Shown piece after piece: positions 16,360-25,024 of a DNA stretch of 64,000 bases (its first letter is position 1; each line of letters begins with the position of its first letter). Source of the stretch: Roseobacter sp. GAI101. Lineage in GTDB: Bacteria; Pseudomonadota; Alphaproteobacteria; Rhodobacterales; Rhodobacteraceae. The stretch is from assembly GCF_000156335.1 (NCBI RefSeq), contig NZ_DS999213.1, forward strand, positions 3,026,929 through 3,090,928, read 5' to 3'. The notes beneath the pieces are model-generated. The model worked only from the letters and a program-made list of their open reading frames with translations, had not been told where the DNA came from and did not search any database. Position numbers and translations under genes: made by a program.

Positions 16360-17124
16360 ATGGCAAAACCAATTATGGCCCGCGCCACTGCCGTATGGCT
16401 GGTGGACAACACGACCCTCAGCTTCAAGCAGATTGCGGATTTTGTTGGGATGCACGAGCTTGAAATCCAGGGCATTGCGGACGGTGATGTGGCCCAGGGC
16501 GTCAAAGGGTTTGACCCGGTCGCCAACAACCAGCTGACCGAAGATGAGATCGAGAAGGCGCAAGCCAATCCGCTGCACAAGCTGAAGCTGAAGTTCAACG
16601 CCGCAGCCCAGGGCGAGGAAAAGCGCCGTGGCCCGCGCTATACGCCTTTGTCCAAACGTCAGGACCGGCCCGCGTCGATCTATTGGCTGGTCAAGTTCCA
16701 CCCGGAATTGTCAGACGGTCAGATCAGCAAGCTTGTCGGCACGACCAAGCCCACGATTCAGGCGATCCGCGAGCGGACCCATTGGAACATCGCCAACATC
16801 CAGCCGATCGATCCTGTTGCTCTTGGCCTGTGCAAACAGTCCGAACTGGACGCGGCCGTCCAGAAAGCGGCAGCCAAGAAGGCAGCCGAAGGCGGATTGA
16901 TGAGCGACGACGAACGCCGCCGTCTGGTCAGCACGGAACAGTCCTTGGGCATGGATACGGAACCCAAGATCCCGACCGCCATCGAAGAGCTTGAAACCTT
17001 CACCCTGTCTGGCAATCCGGCAGATGATGACGACCGGGACCGGGGGGATTACTCTGATGCGGACAGTTTCTTCAAGCTGCCTGAAAACGGTGCAGATGAC
17101 GAAGATGAAGACGACGACAAGTAA
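16360..17124 (+). CDS. DUF1013 family cell-cycle regulator (TrcR-like)
   Basis: The 254-residue product matches the DUF1013 family, restricted to alphaproteobacteria and named TrcR from Rhodobacter. It starts MAKPIMARATAVWLVDNTTLSFKQ, contains two helix-turn-helix-like segments (around residues 20-40 FKQIADFVGMHELEIQGI and 110-135 LSDGQISKLVGTTKPTIQAI) and ends in a long acidic tail (DDEDEDDDK). It probably acts as an essential DNA- or RNA-polymerase-associated regulator; the molecular role is not settled. It has its own ribosome site (AAGGAGAG) and a terminator downstream. Confidence 0.9.
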   Translation: MAKPIMARATAVWLVDNTTLSFKQIADFVGMHELEIQGIADGDVAQGVKGFDPVANNQLTEDEIEKAQANPLHKLKLKFNAAAQGEEKRRGPRYTPLSKRQDRPASIYWLVKFHPELSDGQISKLVGTTKPTIQAIRERTHWNIANIQPIDPVALGLCKQSELDAAVQKAAAKKAAEGGLMSDDERRRLVSTEQSLGMDTEPKIPTAIEELETFTLSGNPADDDDRDRGDYSDADSFFKLPENGADDEDEDDDK

Positions 17125-17183
17125 TAACTGATCTTGTTTTTGATTGTTTTCGGAACAATCCGGATCAAGCGGTCGTTATATTT

Positions 17184-17221
17184 GGGGTAAAGGGCAGTGA
17201 TCCTTTACCCCATTTGTTTTT
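17184..17221 (+). terminator. Intrinsic terminator after the DUF1013 gene
   Basis: A perfect 10-bp stem GGGGTAAAGG / CCTTTACCCC (17184-17193, 17202-17211) with loop GCAGTGAT, followed by ATTTGTTTTT. It lies 60 bases past the stop and immediately before the next gene's ribosome site. Confidence 0.88.
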
Positions 17222-17236
17222 GAAAGGACCGAATAA

Positions 17237-18337
17237 ATGAGCCTGATTTTGAAATCTTTATTCTGGCTCGTGGTCGGTATCCTGTTTTTATCCAGCGTTC
17301 TGCCGCTCAGCAAAATCCCGCATGGCGCGATACGCGGTCTTGCCTTCCCCCGAGAGCAATTTTTCCTCCTCACCTTGGTGATGTTCGTTTTTGCGCTGGT
17401 GTTTTTCGACTCACATCTCAGGCTTTATGCTGTGATCACGCTGACAGTCGTCGCGGCGATCCATCTGGCCTATGTGGTCAAATTCACCCCGCTCTGGACA
17501 CAGCAATCAGTAGATGCGTCCCAGGCCGAGCTTGACGATACGGACAGTCACGTGACCATTCTTGCGTCCAACGTGAAACAGTCCAACCGCGATTTTGGTG
17601 CATTGATCGACTTGATCAAAGAGAAAAAGCCCGAGATCGCGACGGCGCTGGAGGTGGATCAAGAATGGACCGATGAACTTCATGCCGCGCTCAAGGATGA
17701 TTACGCCCATTGGGTGACTGTGCCCAAGGATAACTCCTATGGCATGGTCCTGATGTCCAAGCTGCCCTTGGCCGAAACGCAGGTTCGCGAGCTGCTGGTC
17801 GAGGACGTGCCGTCGATCAGGACCACGGTGCGTAACGCCAACGGGCAGGAATGGCGCTTGTACATCGTGCACCCCGAACCCCCCGTTCCCAACCACGACA
17901 CCAAGGGGCGCGATGGCGAGATTGCGCTGATCGGGATCGAGGCCAGCAAGGACGACATGCCTGCGATCGTCACTGGTGACTTGAACGATGTCGCATGGTC
18001 CACGACCACGCGCCGTTTCCAACGCCTGTCTGGGTTGCTGGATCCGCGTGTGGGTCGCGGGTTCTACAACACCTTTCATGCGGGCATTCCGATGATGCGC
18101 TGGCCGCTGGACCATCTGTTTCACGATGCCGAATTCCGTCTGATCAGCATGTCGCGGCTGCGCAACATCGGCTCCGACCACTTTCCGATCATGTTTTCGC
18201 TTGCGCTGACCCAGACGGAGGCGGCGATTACCACCCCCGAGCCGAGTGACGCAGAAGAACGTGACGAGGTCAGGGAAATCGTCCAGGATGAAAAGGAAAA
18301 AGACCGCGAAGCCATCGGGACCGACTGGGAAAAATAG
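17237..18337 (+). CDS. Endonuclease/exonuclease/phosphatase family membrane protein
   Basis: A 366-residue protein with three hydrophobic N-terminal segments (about residues 5-25, 39-58, 62-85) followed by an exo/endonuclease-phosphatase (EEP) domain. Visible are ILASNVKQSN, the catalytic glutamate region ATALEVDQEW, the VTGDLNDVAWS motif (Asp-Asn pair replaced as DLND) and the C-terminal SDHFPIMFSL with the catalytic histidine. The tail is charged (EERDEVREIVQDEKEKDRE). EEP members cleave phosphodiesters in nucleic acids or lipids; the substrate is unknown. The membrane anchor puts the domain in the periplasm or at the membrane face. Confidence 0.88.
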   Translation: MSLILKSLFWLVVGILFLSSVLPLSKIPHGAIRGLAFPREQFFLLTLVMFVFALVFFDSHLRLYAVITLTVVAAIHLAYVVKFTPLWTQQSVDASQAELDDTDSHVTILASNVKQSNRDFGALIDLIKEKKPEIATALEVDQEWTDELHAALKDDYAHWVTVPKDNSYGMVLMSKLPLAETQVRELLVEDVPSIRTTVRNANGQEWRLYIVHPEPPVPNHDTKGRDGEIALIGIEASKDDMPAIVTGDLNDVAWSTTTRRFQRLSGLLDPRVGRGFYNTFHAGIPMMRWPLDHLFHDAEFRLISMSRLRNIGSDHFPIMFSLALTQTEAAITTPEPSDAEERDEVREIVQDEKEKDREAIGTDWEK

Positions 18338-18439
18338 CCCGGTTCCGGGGGTGAAACACAGACGAGAGACAACGGATTTGCGTGCCGGAAAATAAAATTA
18401 TGCGGCTTGGATTTTGCCACTTGCAAGAATCTGAAAACA

Positions 18440-18589
18440 GCGTAAATGCGCCGCTACAGACGCCAACGCACGCGCCTCTGGCCGGTCAGCCCTTGTACTG
18501 ATTGACCCGCGTTTATGCAGCGACGGTAACGTCTCTTGAAACGACAGGTTTGGGCGATCCTGCCCACCCATGCTCTTTGGAGATGACAC
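18440..18589 (+). ncRNA. Candidate structured 5' leader of ornithine decarboxylase (speF-type element)
   Basis: The 252-base spacer before the decarboxylase contains several nested helices: CGCG...GGTCA / TGACC...CGCG (18470-18515), GACG-GTAA-CGTC (around 18525), and TGGGC / GCCCA just before the start. Alphaproteobacterial ornithine decarboxylase genes are known to carry a conserved speF leader RNA. I cannot align to its model here, so the match is by position and fold only. Confidence 0.4.
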
Positions 18590-19762
18590 ATGACCGCTCT
18601 TGATTCTGGCGCTGCACCTGCGCCTGCACCATCGAACTTTGACGAATCCGCAGAATACATCTGGAACAACAGCTTTGATAAACCGACGCTTGTGGTCAGC
18701 CGCGAACGTGTGGGCATCCAATACGACGCGCTGAGTGCCGGGTTGGGAAATGCGCACATCCATTATGCCGTCAAAGCCAACCCCGCCCCCGAGATCATCC
18801 GCCTGTTGGTCGAACGCGGTTCGGGCTTTGACGCCGCATCGCGCCAAGAGATCGAGCTTTGTCTGTCCCAAGGGGCGGATCCCAAAAGCATTTCCTTCGG
18901 CAATACCATCAAGCGTGGTGTCGATATTGCATTCGCCCATTCCATCGGCGTGACCCTGTTTGCCGCCGATTGCGAATCCGAGCTGGACAAAATCGCAACG
19001 CACGCCCCCGGTGCGCGGGTCTATATCCGCCTGATCGTGGAAAATTCGCTGGCCGATTGGCCGCTGACCCGCAAATTCGGGTGCGCCGATACCCTGCTGC
19101 CAACTCTGCTGGATTATGCAAAATCCGTTGGTCTCGTGCCTTATGGCCTGTCCTTCCACGTCGGCTCGCAGACCCGCAAGGCGGAATACTGGAACCCTGT
19201 GCTGGATCAGGTGGCCCCGCTGTGGCACGCCGCCAAGGCAGCCGGTCATGATCTGCAACTGCTCAACATCGGCGGCGGCTTTCCGGCGTATCACGGTGAT
19301 GTCGTGGACGCGCCGCGCGGCTATGCGGCTGCTGTCATGGCCGCGGTCAAGGAACGCTTTGGCGAGATCGCATATATCATGGCGGAACCGGGTCGCGGTA
19401 TGGTCGCCGAAGCGGGCCACATCGCTGCCGAGGTGCTTTTGGTGTCGCGCAAATCCGCTGTGGCCGAACGCCGCTGGGTGTACCTCGACATCGGCCGTTT
19501 TTCCGGGCTGGCCGAAACCGAAGGTGAAGCGATCCGGTATGAATTCATCACCGCACATGACGGCGGGCCGGTCGGACCGTGCGTGATGGCTGGACCATCT
19601 TGCGATTCTGCAGATATCCTGTATGAAAGAAATCCGGTCGACTTGCCGCTCGCCTTGCGGGATGGTGACAAGATCATGATTAAGAATTGCGGGGCCTACA
19701 CGAGCTCTTACAGCTCTGTCGGCTTCAACGGATTTCCGCCGCTTGATGTGCTGGTTCTGTAA
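18590..19762 (+). CDS. Ornithine decarboxylase family (type III PLP fold)
   Basis: A 390-residue decarboxylase converting ornithine to putrescine (family members also accept lysine or arginine). Motifs in order: the PLP lysine in HYAVKANP (near residue 60), the SFHVGSQ motif (about 188), NIGGGFP phosphate loop (about 222), AEPGRG (about 264) and the C-terminal catalytic CDSADIL (about 340) with YTSSYSSVGFNGF. The length matches the short eukaryote-like ODC used by alphaproteobacteria rather than the long E. coli SpeC/SpeF. A good GGAG site precedes the ATG. It stands alone between a structured leader and a strong terminator, as expected of an autonomously controlled polyamine gene. Confidence 0.92.
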   Translation: MTALDSGAAPAPAPSNFDESAEYIWNNSFDKPTLVVSRERVGIQYDALSAGLGNAHIHYAVKANPAPEIIRLLVERGSGFDAASRQEIELCLSQGADPKSISFGNTIKRGVDIAFAHSIGVTLFAADCESELDKIATHAPGARVYIRLIVENSLADWPLTRKFGCADTLLPTLLDYAKSVGLVPYGLSFHVGSQTRKAEYWNPVLDQVAPLWHAAKAAGHDLQLLNIGGGFPAYHGDVVDAPRGYAAAVMAAVKERFGEIAYIMAEPGRGMVAEAGHIAAEVLLVSRKSAVAERRWVYLDIGRFSGLAETEGEAIRYEFITAHDGGPVGPCVMAGPSCDSADILYERNPVDLPLALRDGDKIMIKNCGAYTSSYSSVGFNGFPPLDVLVL

Positions 19763-19787
19763 AGAACCGGAAACGTCGCGCGGGAAG

Positions 19788-19829
19788 GACCGCCTGCTTT
19801 GGGAGGAGCAGGCGGTCTAATTTTTTTTG
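19788..19829 (+). terminator. Strong intrinsic terminator after ornithine decarboxylase
   Basis: A perfect 11-bp stem GACCGCCTGCT / AGCAGGCGGTC (19788-19798 and 19807-19817) with an 8-base loop, followed by TAATTTTTTTTG. Confidence 0.95.
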
Positions 19830-19931
19830 CCCTAGAGTTCCTTATGCTGAATAGTCCAGAAACTCTTGACTTCCCCGGTGCCAAAAGGTGTACCTGCCCC
19901 GAACATTTCCAGCCCTAGGAAGGGACCCGTC

Positions 19932-21782
19932 ATGCATCCATATCGCAGCCACACATGCGCCGATCTGAGCAAAGAAAACGTAGGCGACAAGGTGCGTCTG
20001 TCCGGTTGGGTGCACCGCGTGCGCGACCATGGCGGCATCCTGTTCATCGACCTGCGTGACCATTACGGCATCACCCAAGTGCTGTGTGACCCTGATTCGC
20101 CGGCTTTTGCCGATGTCGAAAAGGTTCGTTCGGAATGGTGCATTCGCATCGACGGCGAAGTCAAAGCACGCGCGGACGATCTGGTGAACGCCAAGATCCC
20201 GACCGGCGAAATCGAAGTTTTCGTGCGCGACATCGAAGTATTGGGCGCGTCGAAAGAGCTGCCGTTGCAGGTGTTCGGCGATCAGGAATACCCCGAGGAA
20301 ACGCGCCTGCGCTACCGCTACCTGGACCTGCGTCGCGAGAAGATGCAGGCGAACATGGTTCTGCGCTCCGATGTGGTTTCGTCGATTCGCAAGCGCATGT
20401 GGGACCGCAAGTTCAAGGAATTCCAGACGCCGATCATCACCGCATCTTCCCCCGAAGGTGCGCGCGACTTTTTGGTGCCGTCCCGTTTGCATCCCGGCAA
20501 ATTCTACGCGCTGCCCCAGGCCCCCCAGCAGTTCAAGCAGCTGTTGATGGTGTCCGGCTTTGACAAGTATTTCCAGATTGCCCCGTGTTTCCGTGACGAA
20601 GACCCGCGTGCCGACCGGTCGCCCACGGATTTCTACCAGCTCGACCTCGAGATGTCCTTTGTCGAACAGCAGGACGTGTTCGACACCATCCAGCCCGTGC
20701 TGACCGGTATTTTTGAAGAATTCGGTGGTGGTAAATCGGTCGATCAGGAATGGCCGCAGATTTCCTACAAGGACGCGGCGCTTTGGTATGGGTCGGACAA
20801 GCCCGACCTGCGCAACCCGATCAAGATGCAGGTTGTATCCGAACATTTCGCGGGTTCCGGCTTTGCGATCTTCGCCAAGCTGCTTGAGCAGGAAGGCACG
20901 CAAATCCGTGCGATCCCGGCACCGACCGGCGGGTCGCGCAAGTTCTGTGATCGCATGAATGCCTTCGCGCAAAAAGAAGGTCTGCCCGGCATGGGGTATA
21001 TCTTCTGGCGCGAAAAGACCGCTGACAGCGTTGCGCAAGAACTGGGTATTCCGGTGAAAGAAGCCCAGGCCAAGCTGAAATCCGGCGAAGTCGAAGGCGG
21101 CATGGAAGCGGCAGGCCCGCTGGCCAAGAACATTGGACCAGAGCGTACCGAGGCCATTCGCCAGCAGCTTGGTCTGTCCGTCGGCGATGCGGCGTTCTTC
21201 CTTGGTGGCAAGCCAAAGGCGTTCGAGGGCGTTGCAGGACGTGCCCGCAACGTTATCGGTTCCGAGTTGGGCCTGACGGACGAAAACCGCTTTGCCTTTG
21301 CATGGATCGTCGATTTCCCGATCTACGAAAAAGATGCCGAAACCGGCAAGATCGATTTTGAACATAACCCGTTCTCCATGCCCCAGGGCGGGATGGACGC
21401 GCTGATGGGCGATCCGCTCGAGGTGCTGGGCTATCAGTATGACTTGGCCTGTAACGGTTATGAGCTGGTGTCGGGTGCCATCCGGAACCACAAGCCAGAG
21501 ATCATGTTCAAGGCGTTCGAGATCGCTGGATATGGTAAGGATGAGGTTGAAAAGCGTTTCGGCGGCATGGTTAACGCCTTTCAGTATGGTGCCCCGCCCC
21601 ACGGCGGTTGTGCTGCGGGCATTGACCGCATCGTGATGCTGTTGGCCGAAGAGGCGAACATTCGCGAAGTCATCCTGTTCCCGATGAACCAGCGCGCCGA
21701 AGACCTGATGATGAACGCGCCCAACGACCCGATGCCGGATCAGTTGATGGAACTTGGTTTGCGTGTGATCCCGCAAGACTGA
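19932..21782 (+). CDS. aspS: Aspartyl-tRNA synthetase
   Basis: A class II aminoacyl-tRNA synthetase of 616 residues that charges tRNA-Asp. The N-terminal OB fold ([20 protein letters not shown]) recognises the anticodon; class II motif 2 is visible in [10 protein letters not shown] (about residue 222) and motif 3 in [14 protein letters not shown] (about 558); the bacterial GAD insertion occupies roughly 290-430. Start 19932 is chosen because AGGAAGGGA precedes it and [12 protein letters not shown] is the family N-terminus; a longer ORF begins at 19866. Whether it is discriminating between Asp and Asn tRNAs cannot be told here. Confidence 0.97.
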   Translation: MHPYRSHTCADLSKENVGDKVRLSGWVHRVRDHGGILFIDLRDHYGITQVLCDPDSPAFADVEKVRSEWCIRIDGEVKARADDLVNAKIPTGEIEVFVRDIEVLGASKELPLQVFGDQEYPEETRLRYRYLDLRREKMQANMVLRSDVVSSIRKRMWDRKFKEFQTPIITASSPEGARDFLVPSRLHPGKFYALPQAPQQFKQLLMVSGFDKYFQIAPCFRDEDPRADRSPTDFYQLDLEMSFVEQQDVFDTIQPVLTGIFEEFGGGKSVDQEWPQISYKDAALWYGSDKPDLRNPIKMQVVSEHFAGSGFAIFAKLLEQEGTQIRAIPAPTGGSRKFCDRMNAFAQKEGLPGMGYIFWREKTADSVAQELGIPVKEAQAKLKSGEVEGGMEAAGPLAKNIGPERTEAIRQQLGLSVGDAAFFLGGKPKAFEGVAGRARNVIGSELGLTDENRFAFAWIVDFPIYEKDAETGKIDFEHNPFSMPQGGMDALMGDPLEVLGYQYDLACNGYELVSGAIRNHKPEIMFKAFEIAGYGKDEVEKRFGGMVNAFQYGAPPHGGCAAGIDRIVMLLAEEANIREVILFPMNQRAEDLMMNAPNDPMPDQLMELGLRVIPQD

Positions 21783-21796
21783 CCGCTGACCAAATA

Positions 21797-21832
21797 AAAA
21801 GCCCGCCTCCGATAATCCGGGGCGGGCTTTTT
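21797..21832. terminator. Bidirectional terminator between aspS and the hemerythrin gene
   Basis: An 11-bp stem AAAAGCCCGCC / GGCGGGCTTTT (21797-21807, 21821-21831) flanked by A and T runs serves two convergent genes. Confidence 0.93.
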
Positions 21833-21849
21833 GCTGCCTTCAAGGCGGA

Positions 21850-22326
21850 TTAGTCTTCCAGACTGTCTTCGCGCTTTTCGTCGACCAGCTTCATCTCTTC
21901 TTTTTTGCGCTCTTCGAAGCGCTTGCCAAAGGCGTCGTTGTGTTCTTCGCCGATCACTTCCTTGGCGCGTTTGAACACGTCTTCCTCTTCTTCTTCCATG
22001 TGATGTTCGTAATCATGCTTGAGCGTTTTGAACTTTTGCAACCATGCAGGCGATGACATGTCCGTGACGTTCAACTCCTCCATCAGATCGTCCAGTTCCT
22101 TATGTTCGGAGACCGAGTGGCGGGCGGCGTCCTGCCCCCAAGTTTCCTGCATCAGCTTGGAATAGAACGTTTCTTCCTCGGCAGCGGCATGGGATTTGAC
22201 GTCGTTGAAAAATTCTTGCCATGCGTGTTGGCGGTCCTTGCTGTCGCCGGACGTGTCGGCGATTTTGTCAAGCAATGTCCGGTGGTTATCGTGGTCCGCC
22301 TTGATGGCGTCATAGATCGAAGTCAT
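21850..22326 (-). CDS. Hemerythrin-like (HHE) domain protein
   Basis: A 158-residue soluble helical protein. Histidines and glutamates positioned for a di-iron site are visible in IKADHDNHRTLLDKI (residues 8-22), the HAAAEEETFY segment (about 51), EHKELDDLM (about 75) and KHDYEHHMEEEEEDVF (about 104). HHE proteins bind oxygen, NO or reactive species via the di-iron centre; this one's exact role is unknown. The C-terminus is strongly charged (KKEEMKLVDEKRED). The start at 22326 has AGAGGAC upstream. It stands alone. Confidence 0.9.
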   Translation of the reverse strand: MTSIYDAIKADHDNHRTLLDKIADTSGDSKDRQHAWQEFFNDVKSHAAAEEETFYSKLMQETWGQDAARHSVSEHKELDDLMEELNVTDMSSPAWLQKFKTLKHDYEHHMEEEEEDVFKRAKEVIGEEHNDAFGKRFEERKKEEMKLVDEKREDSLED

Positions 22327-22415
22327 TGTGTGTCCTCTCGTCAAATTCAGTGATCAACGCGAGGGCAATTCAGTTTGTTCCGGCTCTTGGCCAAATGGCC
22401 AAAGATGACCCCGAT

Positions 22416-22589
22416 TCAGAAGCCGGAACTGGCGATCTGGACGACCGCAGCCGTGCTGTCTGTGCTATGGGCGATAAAATAGGCGACGGACACGATGATG
22501 GCCCCCGTCATGTTGGCCCCCCAGACGATCCAGTCCAGACGGGTTTCGTCGCGGTAGATCGCGTGCGCTTTTCGAAGCGTGGTCAACAT
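22416..22589 (-). CDS. Small single-span membrane protein, unknown function
   Basis: A 57-residue reading frame too short for many gene finders. It begins MLTTLRKAHAIYRDETRLDW, then has one hydrophobic segment (about residues 26-43, NMTGAIIVSVAYFIAHS), and ends ASSGF. AAGGA lies about 10 bases before the ATG. The basic residues precede the hydrophobic segment, as in an inner-membrane protein. I do not recognise a family. It fills the otherwise empty gap between the hemerythrin gene and the acetyltransferase. Confidence 0.5.
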   Translation of the reverse strand: MLTTLRKAHAIYRDETRLDWIVWGANMTGAIIVSVAYFIAHSTDSTAAVVQIASSGF

Positions 22590-22742
22590 GCGTCGGAATC
22601 CTTGGGTCTGGTACCGGTTTACGTTCTAAAGCAGTGCAGGGGGTTTGTGTCCAAAATTTGCCATGATGGTGAACACGATTGGGCACGTCGAAGCGATTTT
22701 GAGGGCTTGGCGCTGGCTACACTTCATCTTAACGTGATCGGT

Positions 22743-23468
22743 ATGAACAAGATTGATCCCGTTGAGGCCCCCGTTGGCCCACCCGTCCCCGGCTTTACCC
22801 CACCGCCGTTACCGCCCCGCGAAGTGATGCAGGGGACGTATGCGATGCTTCAACCTTTGAATGCCCAGGATCACGCCGCCCTTCTGTTCCGTGTGTTCGA
22901 AGGGCAGGATCAGCTTTGGCGCTATATGTATGATGGCCCGTTTTCGTCCTCTGCGCAGTTCCATCGCTGGGTAAGGGACGTTGAAACCCGTGATGATCCG
23001 CTGTTTTACGCGATCAAGAACCTCGAGACGGGACATTGGGAAGGTGTGGCCAGCTATTTGCGAATCGCACCGGCGGCAGGGTCGATCGAGGTGGGATCGA
23101 TCACGTTCAGCCCGGCACTGCAACAGACCCGCGCGGCCACGGAAGCGATGTATCTGATGATGGCGTGGGCCTTTGATGCCGGCTACCGGCGTTATGAATG
23201 GAAGTGCAACGCGCTGAACATGCCGTCGCGGCGCGCGGCACAGCGGCTGGGTTTCAGCTATGAAGGTATTTTCCGTCAGGCGGCAGTGGTGAAGGGGCAT
23301 AACCGGGACACCGCCTGGTTTGCCGCGATTGATTCTGAATGGCCGGGCCTGAAAGAAGCGTTCGAAGCGTGGCTTTCGCCCGCCAATTTTGACGAAACAG
23401 GCAATCAGCTGGAACGGCTGGGCGATTTGACGGGCCTGGTGCGGGTGGCAAGTGATCCGTTGATCTGA
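22743..23468 (+). CDS. GNAT family N-acetyltransferase (RimJ/RimL-like)
   Basis: The 241-residue protein has the GNAT fold typical of the RimJ/RimL group: RLAPAAGSIEVGSITFSP-type strand region, then the acetyl-CoA-binding area TRAATEAMYLMMAWAFDAGYRRYEWKCNALNMPSRRAAQRLGFSYEGIFRQA (described by position, about residues 135-185). Members of this group acetylate N-terminal amines of proteins or small molecules; the substrate is not predictable here. The start at 22743 gives MNKIDPVEAP; upstream in-frame sequence back to 22326 lacks coding character. It converges with the response regulator, six bases apart. Confidence 0.87.
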   Translation: MNKIDPVEAPVGPPVPGFTPPPLPPREVMQGTYAMLQPLNAQDHAALLFRVFEGQDQLWRYMYDGPFSSSAQFHRWVRDVETRDDPLFYAIKNLETGHWEGVASYLRIAPAAGSIEVGSITFSPALQQTRAATEAMYLMMAWAFDAGYRRYEWKCNALNMPSRRAAQRLGFSYEGIFRQAAVVKGHNRDTAWFAAIDSEWPGLKEAFEAWLSPANFDETGNQLERLGDLTGLVRVASDPLI

Positions 23469-23474
23469 ACGCGT

Positions 23475-24191
23475 TCAGATGGCGACGCGCTGCGCCAGAC
23501 GTGTCTGCACCAACCCGGCGACAACTGCCTTTTCGGATTCTGCTGAGTGTCCCAAGGCGCGTTTGCGGGCCAAGGCCAGTGCCGCCGTTTCAAGCGCCTT
23601 GTCACTGGCGCTGCGGGCGACGCCGCCCAGAAACTGCGCCACATAATCCAGCGTCGTGCTGTCGCCCGCGTCGTCCAGCACGTCGGCAATATGGGCCATA
23701 TCGTCCTGAAAGGCGATGTGATCGGGTTCGACCATCTCGTCAACGATCATGCGCAACCCTTTGGGCTGGCGTTCGGGCGGCAATGTCGACAGCACCGATT
23801 GTTGGAACTGAACCAGTGACGTCAGGGGTTTTTCGATGAATCCGTCCGCGCCTGCTGCAATGGCATCGCCCGCCAGATGGGTATCGCCGGAAATCGCCAG
23901 CAGGGCATCCACACGCGGCTGTGCCTTGGACAGTTCCTCGATCAGGTCAATGCCGTTGCCATCCGGCAGGCCCAAATCGGCGATCACCACCGAAGGGCGG
24001 TAAACCTGAAGGTGGCGGCGTGCGGCACGCAGGCAATCGGCGCGCCGGATGCGCGCACCGGACCGCAAGCACAGCAGGCGCATCGCCTCGCAGGCGAAGC
24101 GGCTGTCTTCGATGACCAGGATGGTCAGGCCCAACAGGGGCCGTTCAGCCGTGGGGGCAGGGCTGTGCGCATGTGTTTCAAGCTTGTCCAT
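23475..24191 (-). CDS. Response regulator with N-terminal receiver and unrecognised C-terminal domain
   Basis: Residues 20-140 form a CheY-like receiver: acidic pair in VIEDSRF, the phospho-acceptor Asp72 in VVIADLGLPDGNG, the switch Ser in LAISGDTH, and the conserved lysine in FIEKPLTS. After residue 150 is an all-helical region of about 90 residues (PDHIAFQDDMAHIADVLDDA...FLGGVARSASDKALETAALAL) that is neither a DNA-binding nor a common enzymatic output I recognise. No histidine kinase gene is adjacent, so the partner must be elsewhere. The start at 24191 lies 130 bases from the divergent epimerase. Confidence 0.85.
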   Translation of the reverse strand: MDKLETHAHSPAPTAERPLLGLTILVIEDSRFACEAMRLLCLRSGARIRRADCLRAARRHLQVYRPSVVIADLGLPDGNGIDLIEELSKAQPRVDALLAISGDTHLAGDAIAAGADGFIEKPLTSLVQFQQSVLSTLPPERQPKGLRMIVDEMVEPDHIAFQDDMAHIADVLDDAGDSTTLDYVAQFLGGVARSASDKALETAALALARKRALGHSAESEKAVVAGLVQTRLAQRVAI

Positions 24192-24323
24192 GATTCCTCC
24201 GGTGAAATGACTGATGTCCTCATGGTTAGGGGCGCTTGGCTAATAGGCCGTTAACGTGACGCATTGCTCTTGCGCACAGGGCAGCCCATAACCTTGGCAA
24301 CATTTGAAGTTGAGGAGAAGATG

Positions 24324-24728
24324 ATGATCGGTCGCCTAAACCACGTAGCCATCGCCGTGCCGGATCTTGAGGCCGCGGCAGACCAGTATCGCAACGCGTT
24401 GGGGGCCAAGGTCGGGCCTGCACAAGATGAACCGGACCACGGTGTGACGGTGGTGTTCATTGAATTGCCGAACACCAAGATCGAGTTGCTTTATCCGCTG
24501 GGCGACGACAGCCCGATCAATGGCTTTCTGGAAAAGAACCCCGCGGGGGGCATTCACCACATCTGCTACGAAGTCGATGACATCATCGCTGCCCGTGACC
24601 ACCTGAAGTCCACCGGTGCGCGTGTTCTGGGCACCGGAGAGCCCAAGATAGGGGCCCATGGCAAGCCCGTCCTGTTCCTGCATCCCAAGGACTTTAACGG
24701 CGCGCTTGTCGAGCTGGAGCAGGTGTAA
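24324..24728 (+). CDS. mce: Methylmalonyl-CoA epimerase
   Basis: A 134-residue VOC-fold metalloenzyme that interconverts (2S)- and (2R)-methylmalonyl-CoA in propionyl-CoA breakdown. Family features are clear: MIGRLNHVAIAVPDLEAA at the start, PNTKIELLYPLG, GGIHHICYEVDDI (metal-ligand histidine) and the terminal DFNGALVELEQV (metal-ligand glutamate). I place the start at the second of two adjacent ATGs (24324) because GAGGAG then sits six bases upstream; 24321 is the alternative. It is followed two bases later by a DUF1467 membrane protein, a pair seen repeatedly in this bacterial group. Confidence 0.94.
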   Translation: MIGRLNHVAIAVPDLEAAADQYRNALGAKVGPAQDEPDHGVTVVFIELPNTKIELLYPLGDDSPINGFLEKNPAGGIHHICYEVDDIIAARDHLKSTGARVLGTGEPKIGAHGKPVLFLHPKDFNGALVELEQV

Positions 24729-24730
24729 CC

Positions 24731-25024
24731 ATGGCTGTTATGTCAGGCATTGTTCTGTTTACCGTGATCTGGGCGATGGTTTTCATGATCGCCCTCCCGA
24801 TCCGTGTACAGACCCAAGGCGACTTGGGCGAAATCGTCGAAGGTACCCACGCAGGCGCGCCCGAACATCACCACCTCAAGAAAAAGGCGCTTTGGACGAC
24901 GGGCATTTCCATCGTCCTTTGGGCGTTCATCGCGGGCTTTATCGTGTCAGGCTGGGTTACCGTGGCGGATATTGAACATTGGTTGCACGGCGAGGCGACA
25001 CCAATTGGTGGAACAAATGGGTAA
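24731..25024 (+). CDS. DUF1467 family membrane protein
   Basis: A 97-residue protein with two membrane segments (about residues 4-24 and 54-78) joined by a polar stretch containing PIRVQTQGDLGEIVEGTHAG, the family's signature. It begins two bases after mce and is probably co-translated; why an epimerase is paired with this membrane protein is not known. Its 3' end overlaps the convergent EI24-type gene by 68 bases, so its last 20 or so residues lie on sequence shared with that gene. Confidence 0.87.
   Translation: MAVMSGIVLFTVIWAMVFMIALPIRVQTQGDLGEIVEGTHAGAPEHHHLKKKALWTTGISIVLWAFIAGFIVSGWVTVADIEHWLHGEATPIGGTNG

Noticed and set aside
19842..21776. A 644-codon open frame antisense to aspS
   Set aside because: It lies entirely opposite aspS, has low-complexity His/Arg/Gln-rich composition typical of the complement of GC-rich coding DNA, and matches no family.
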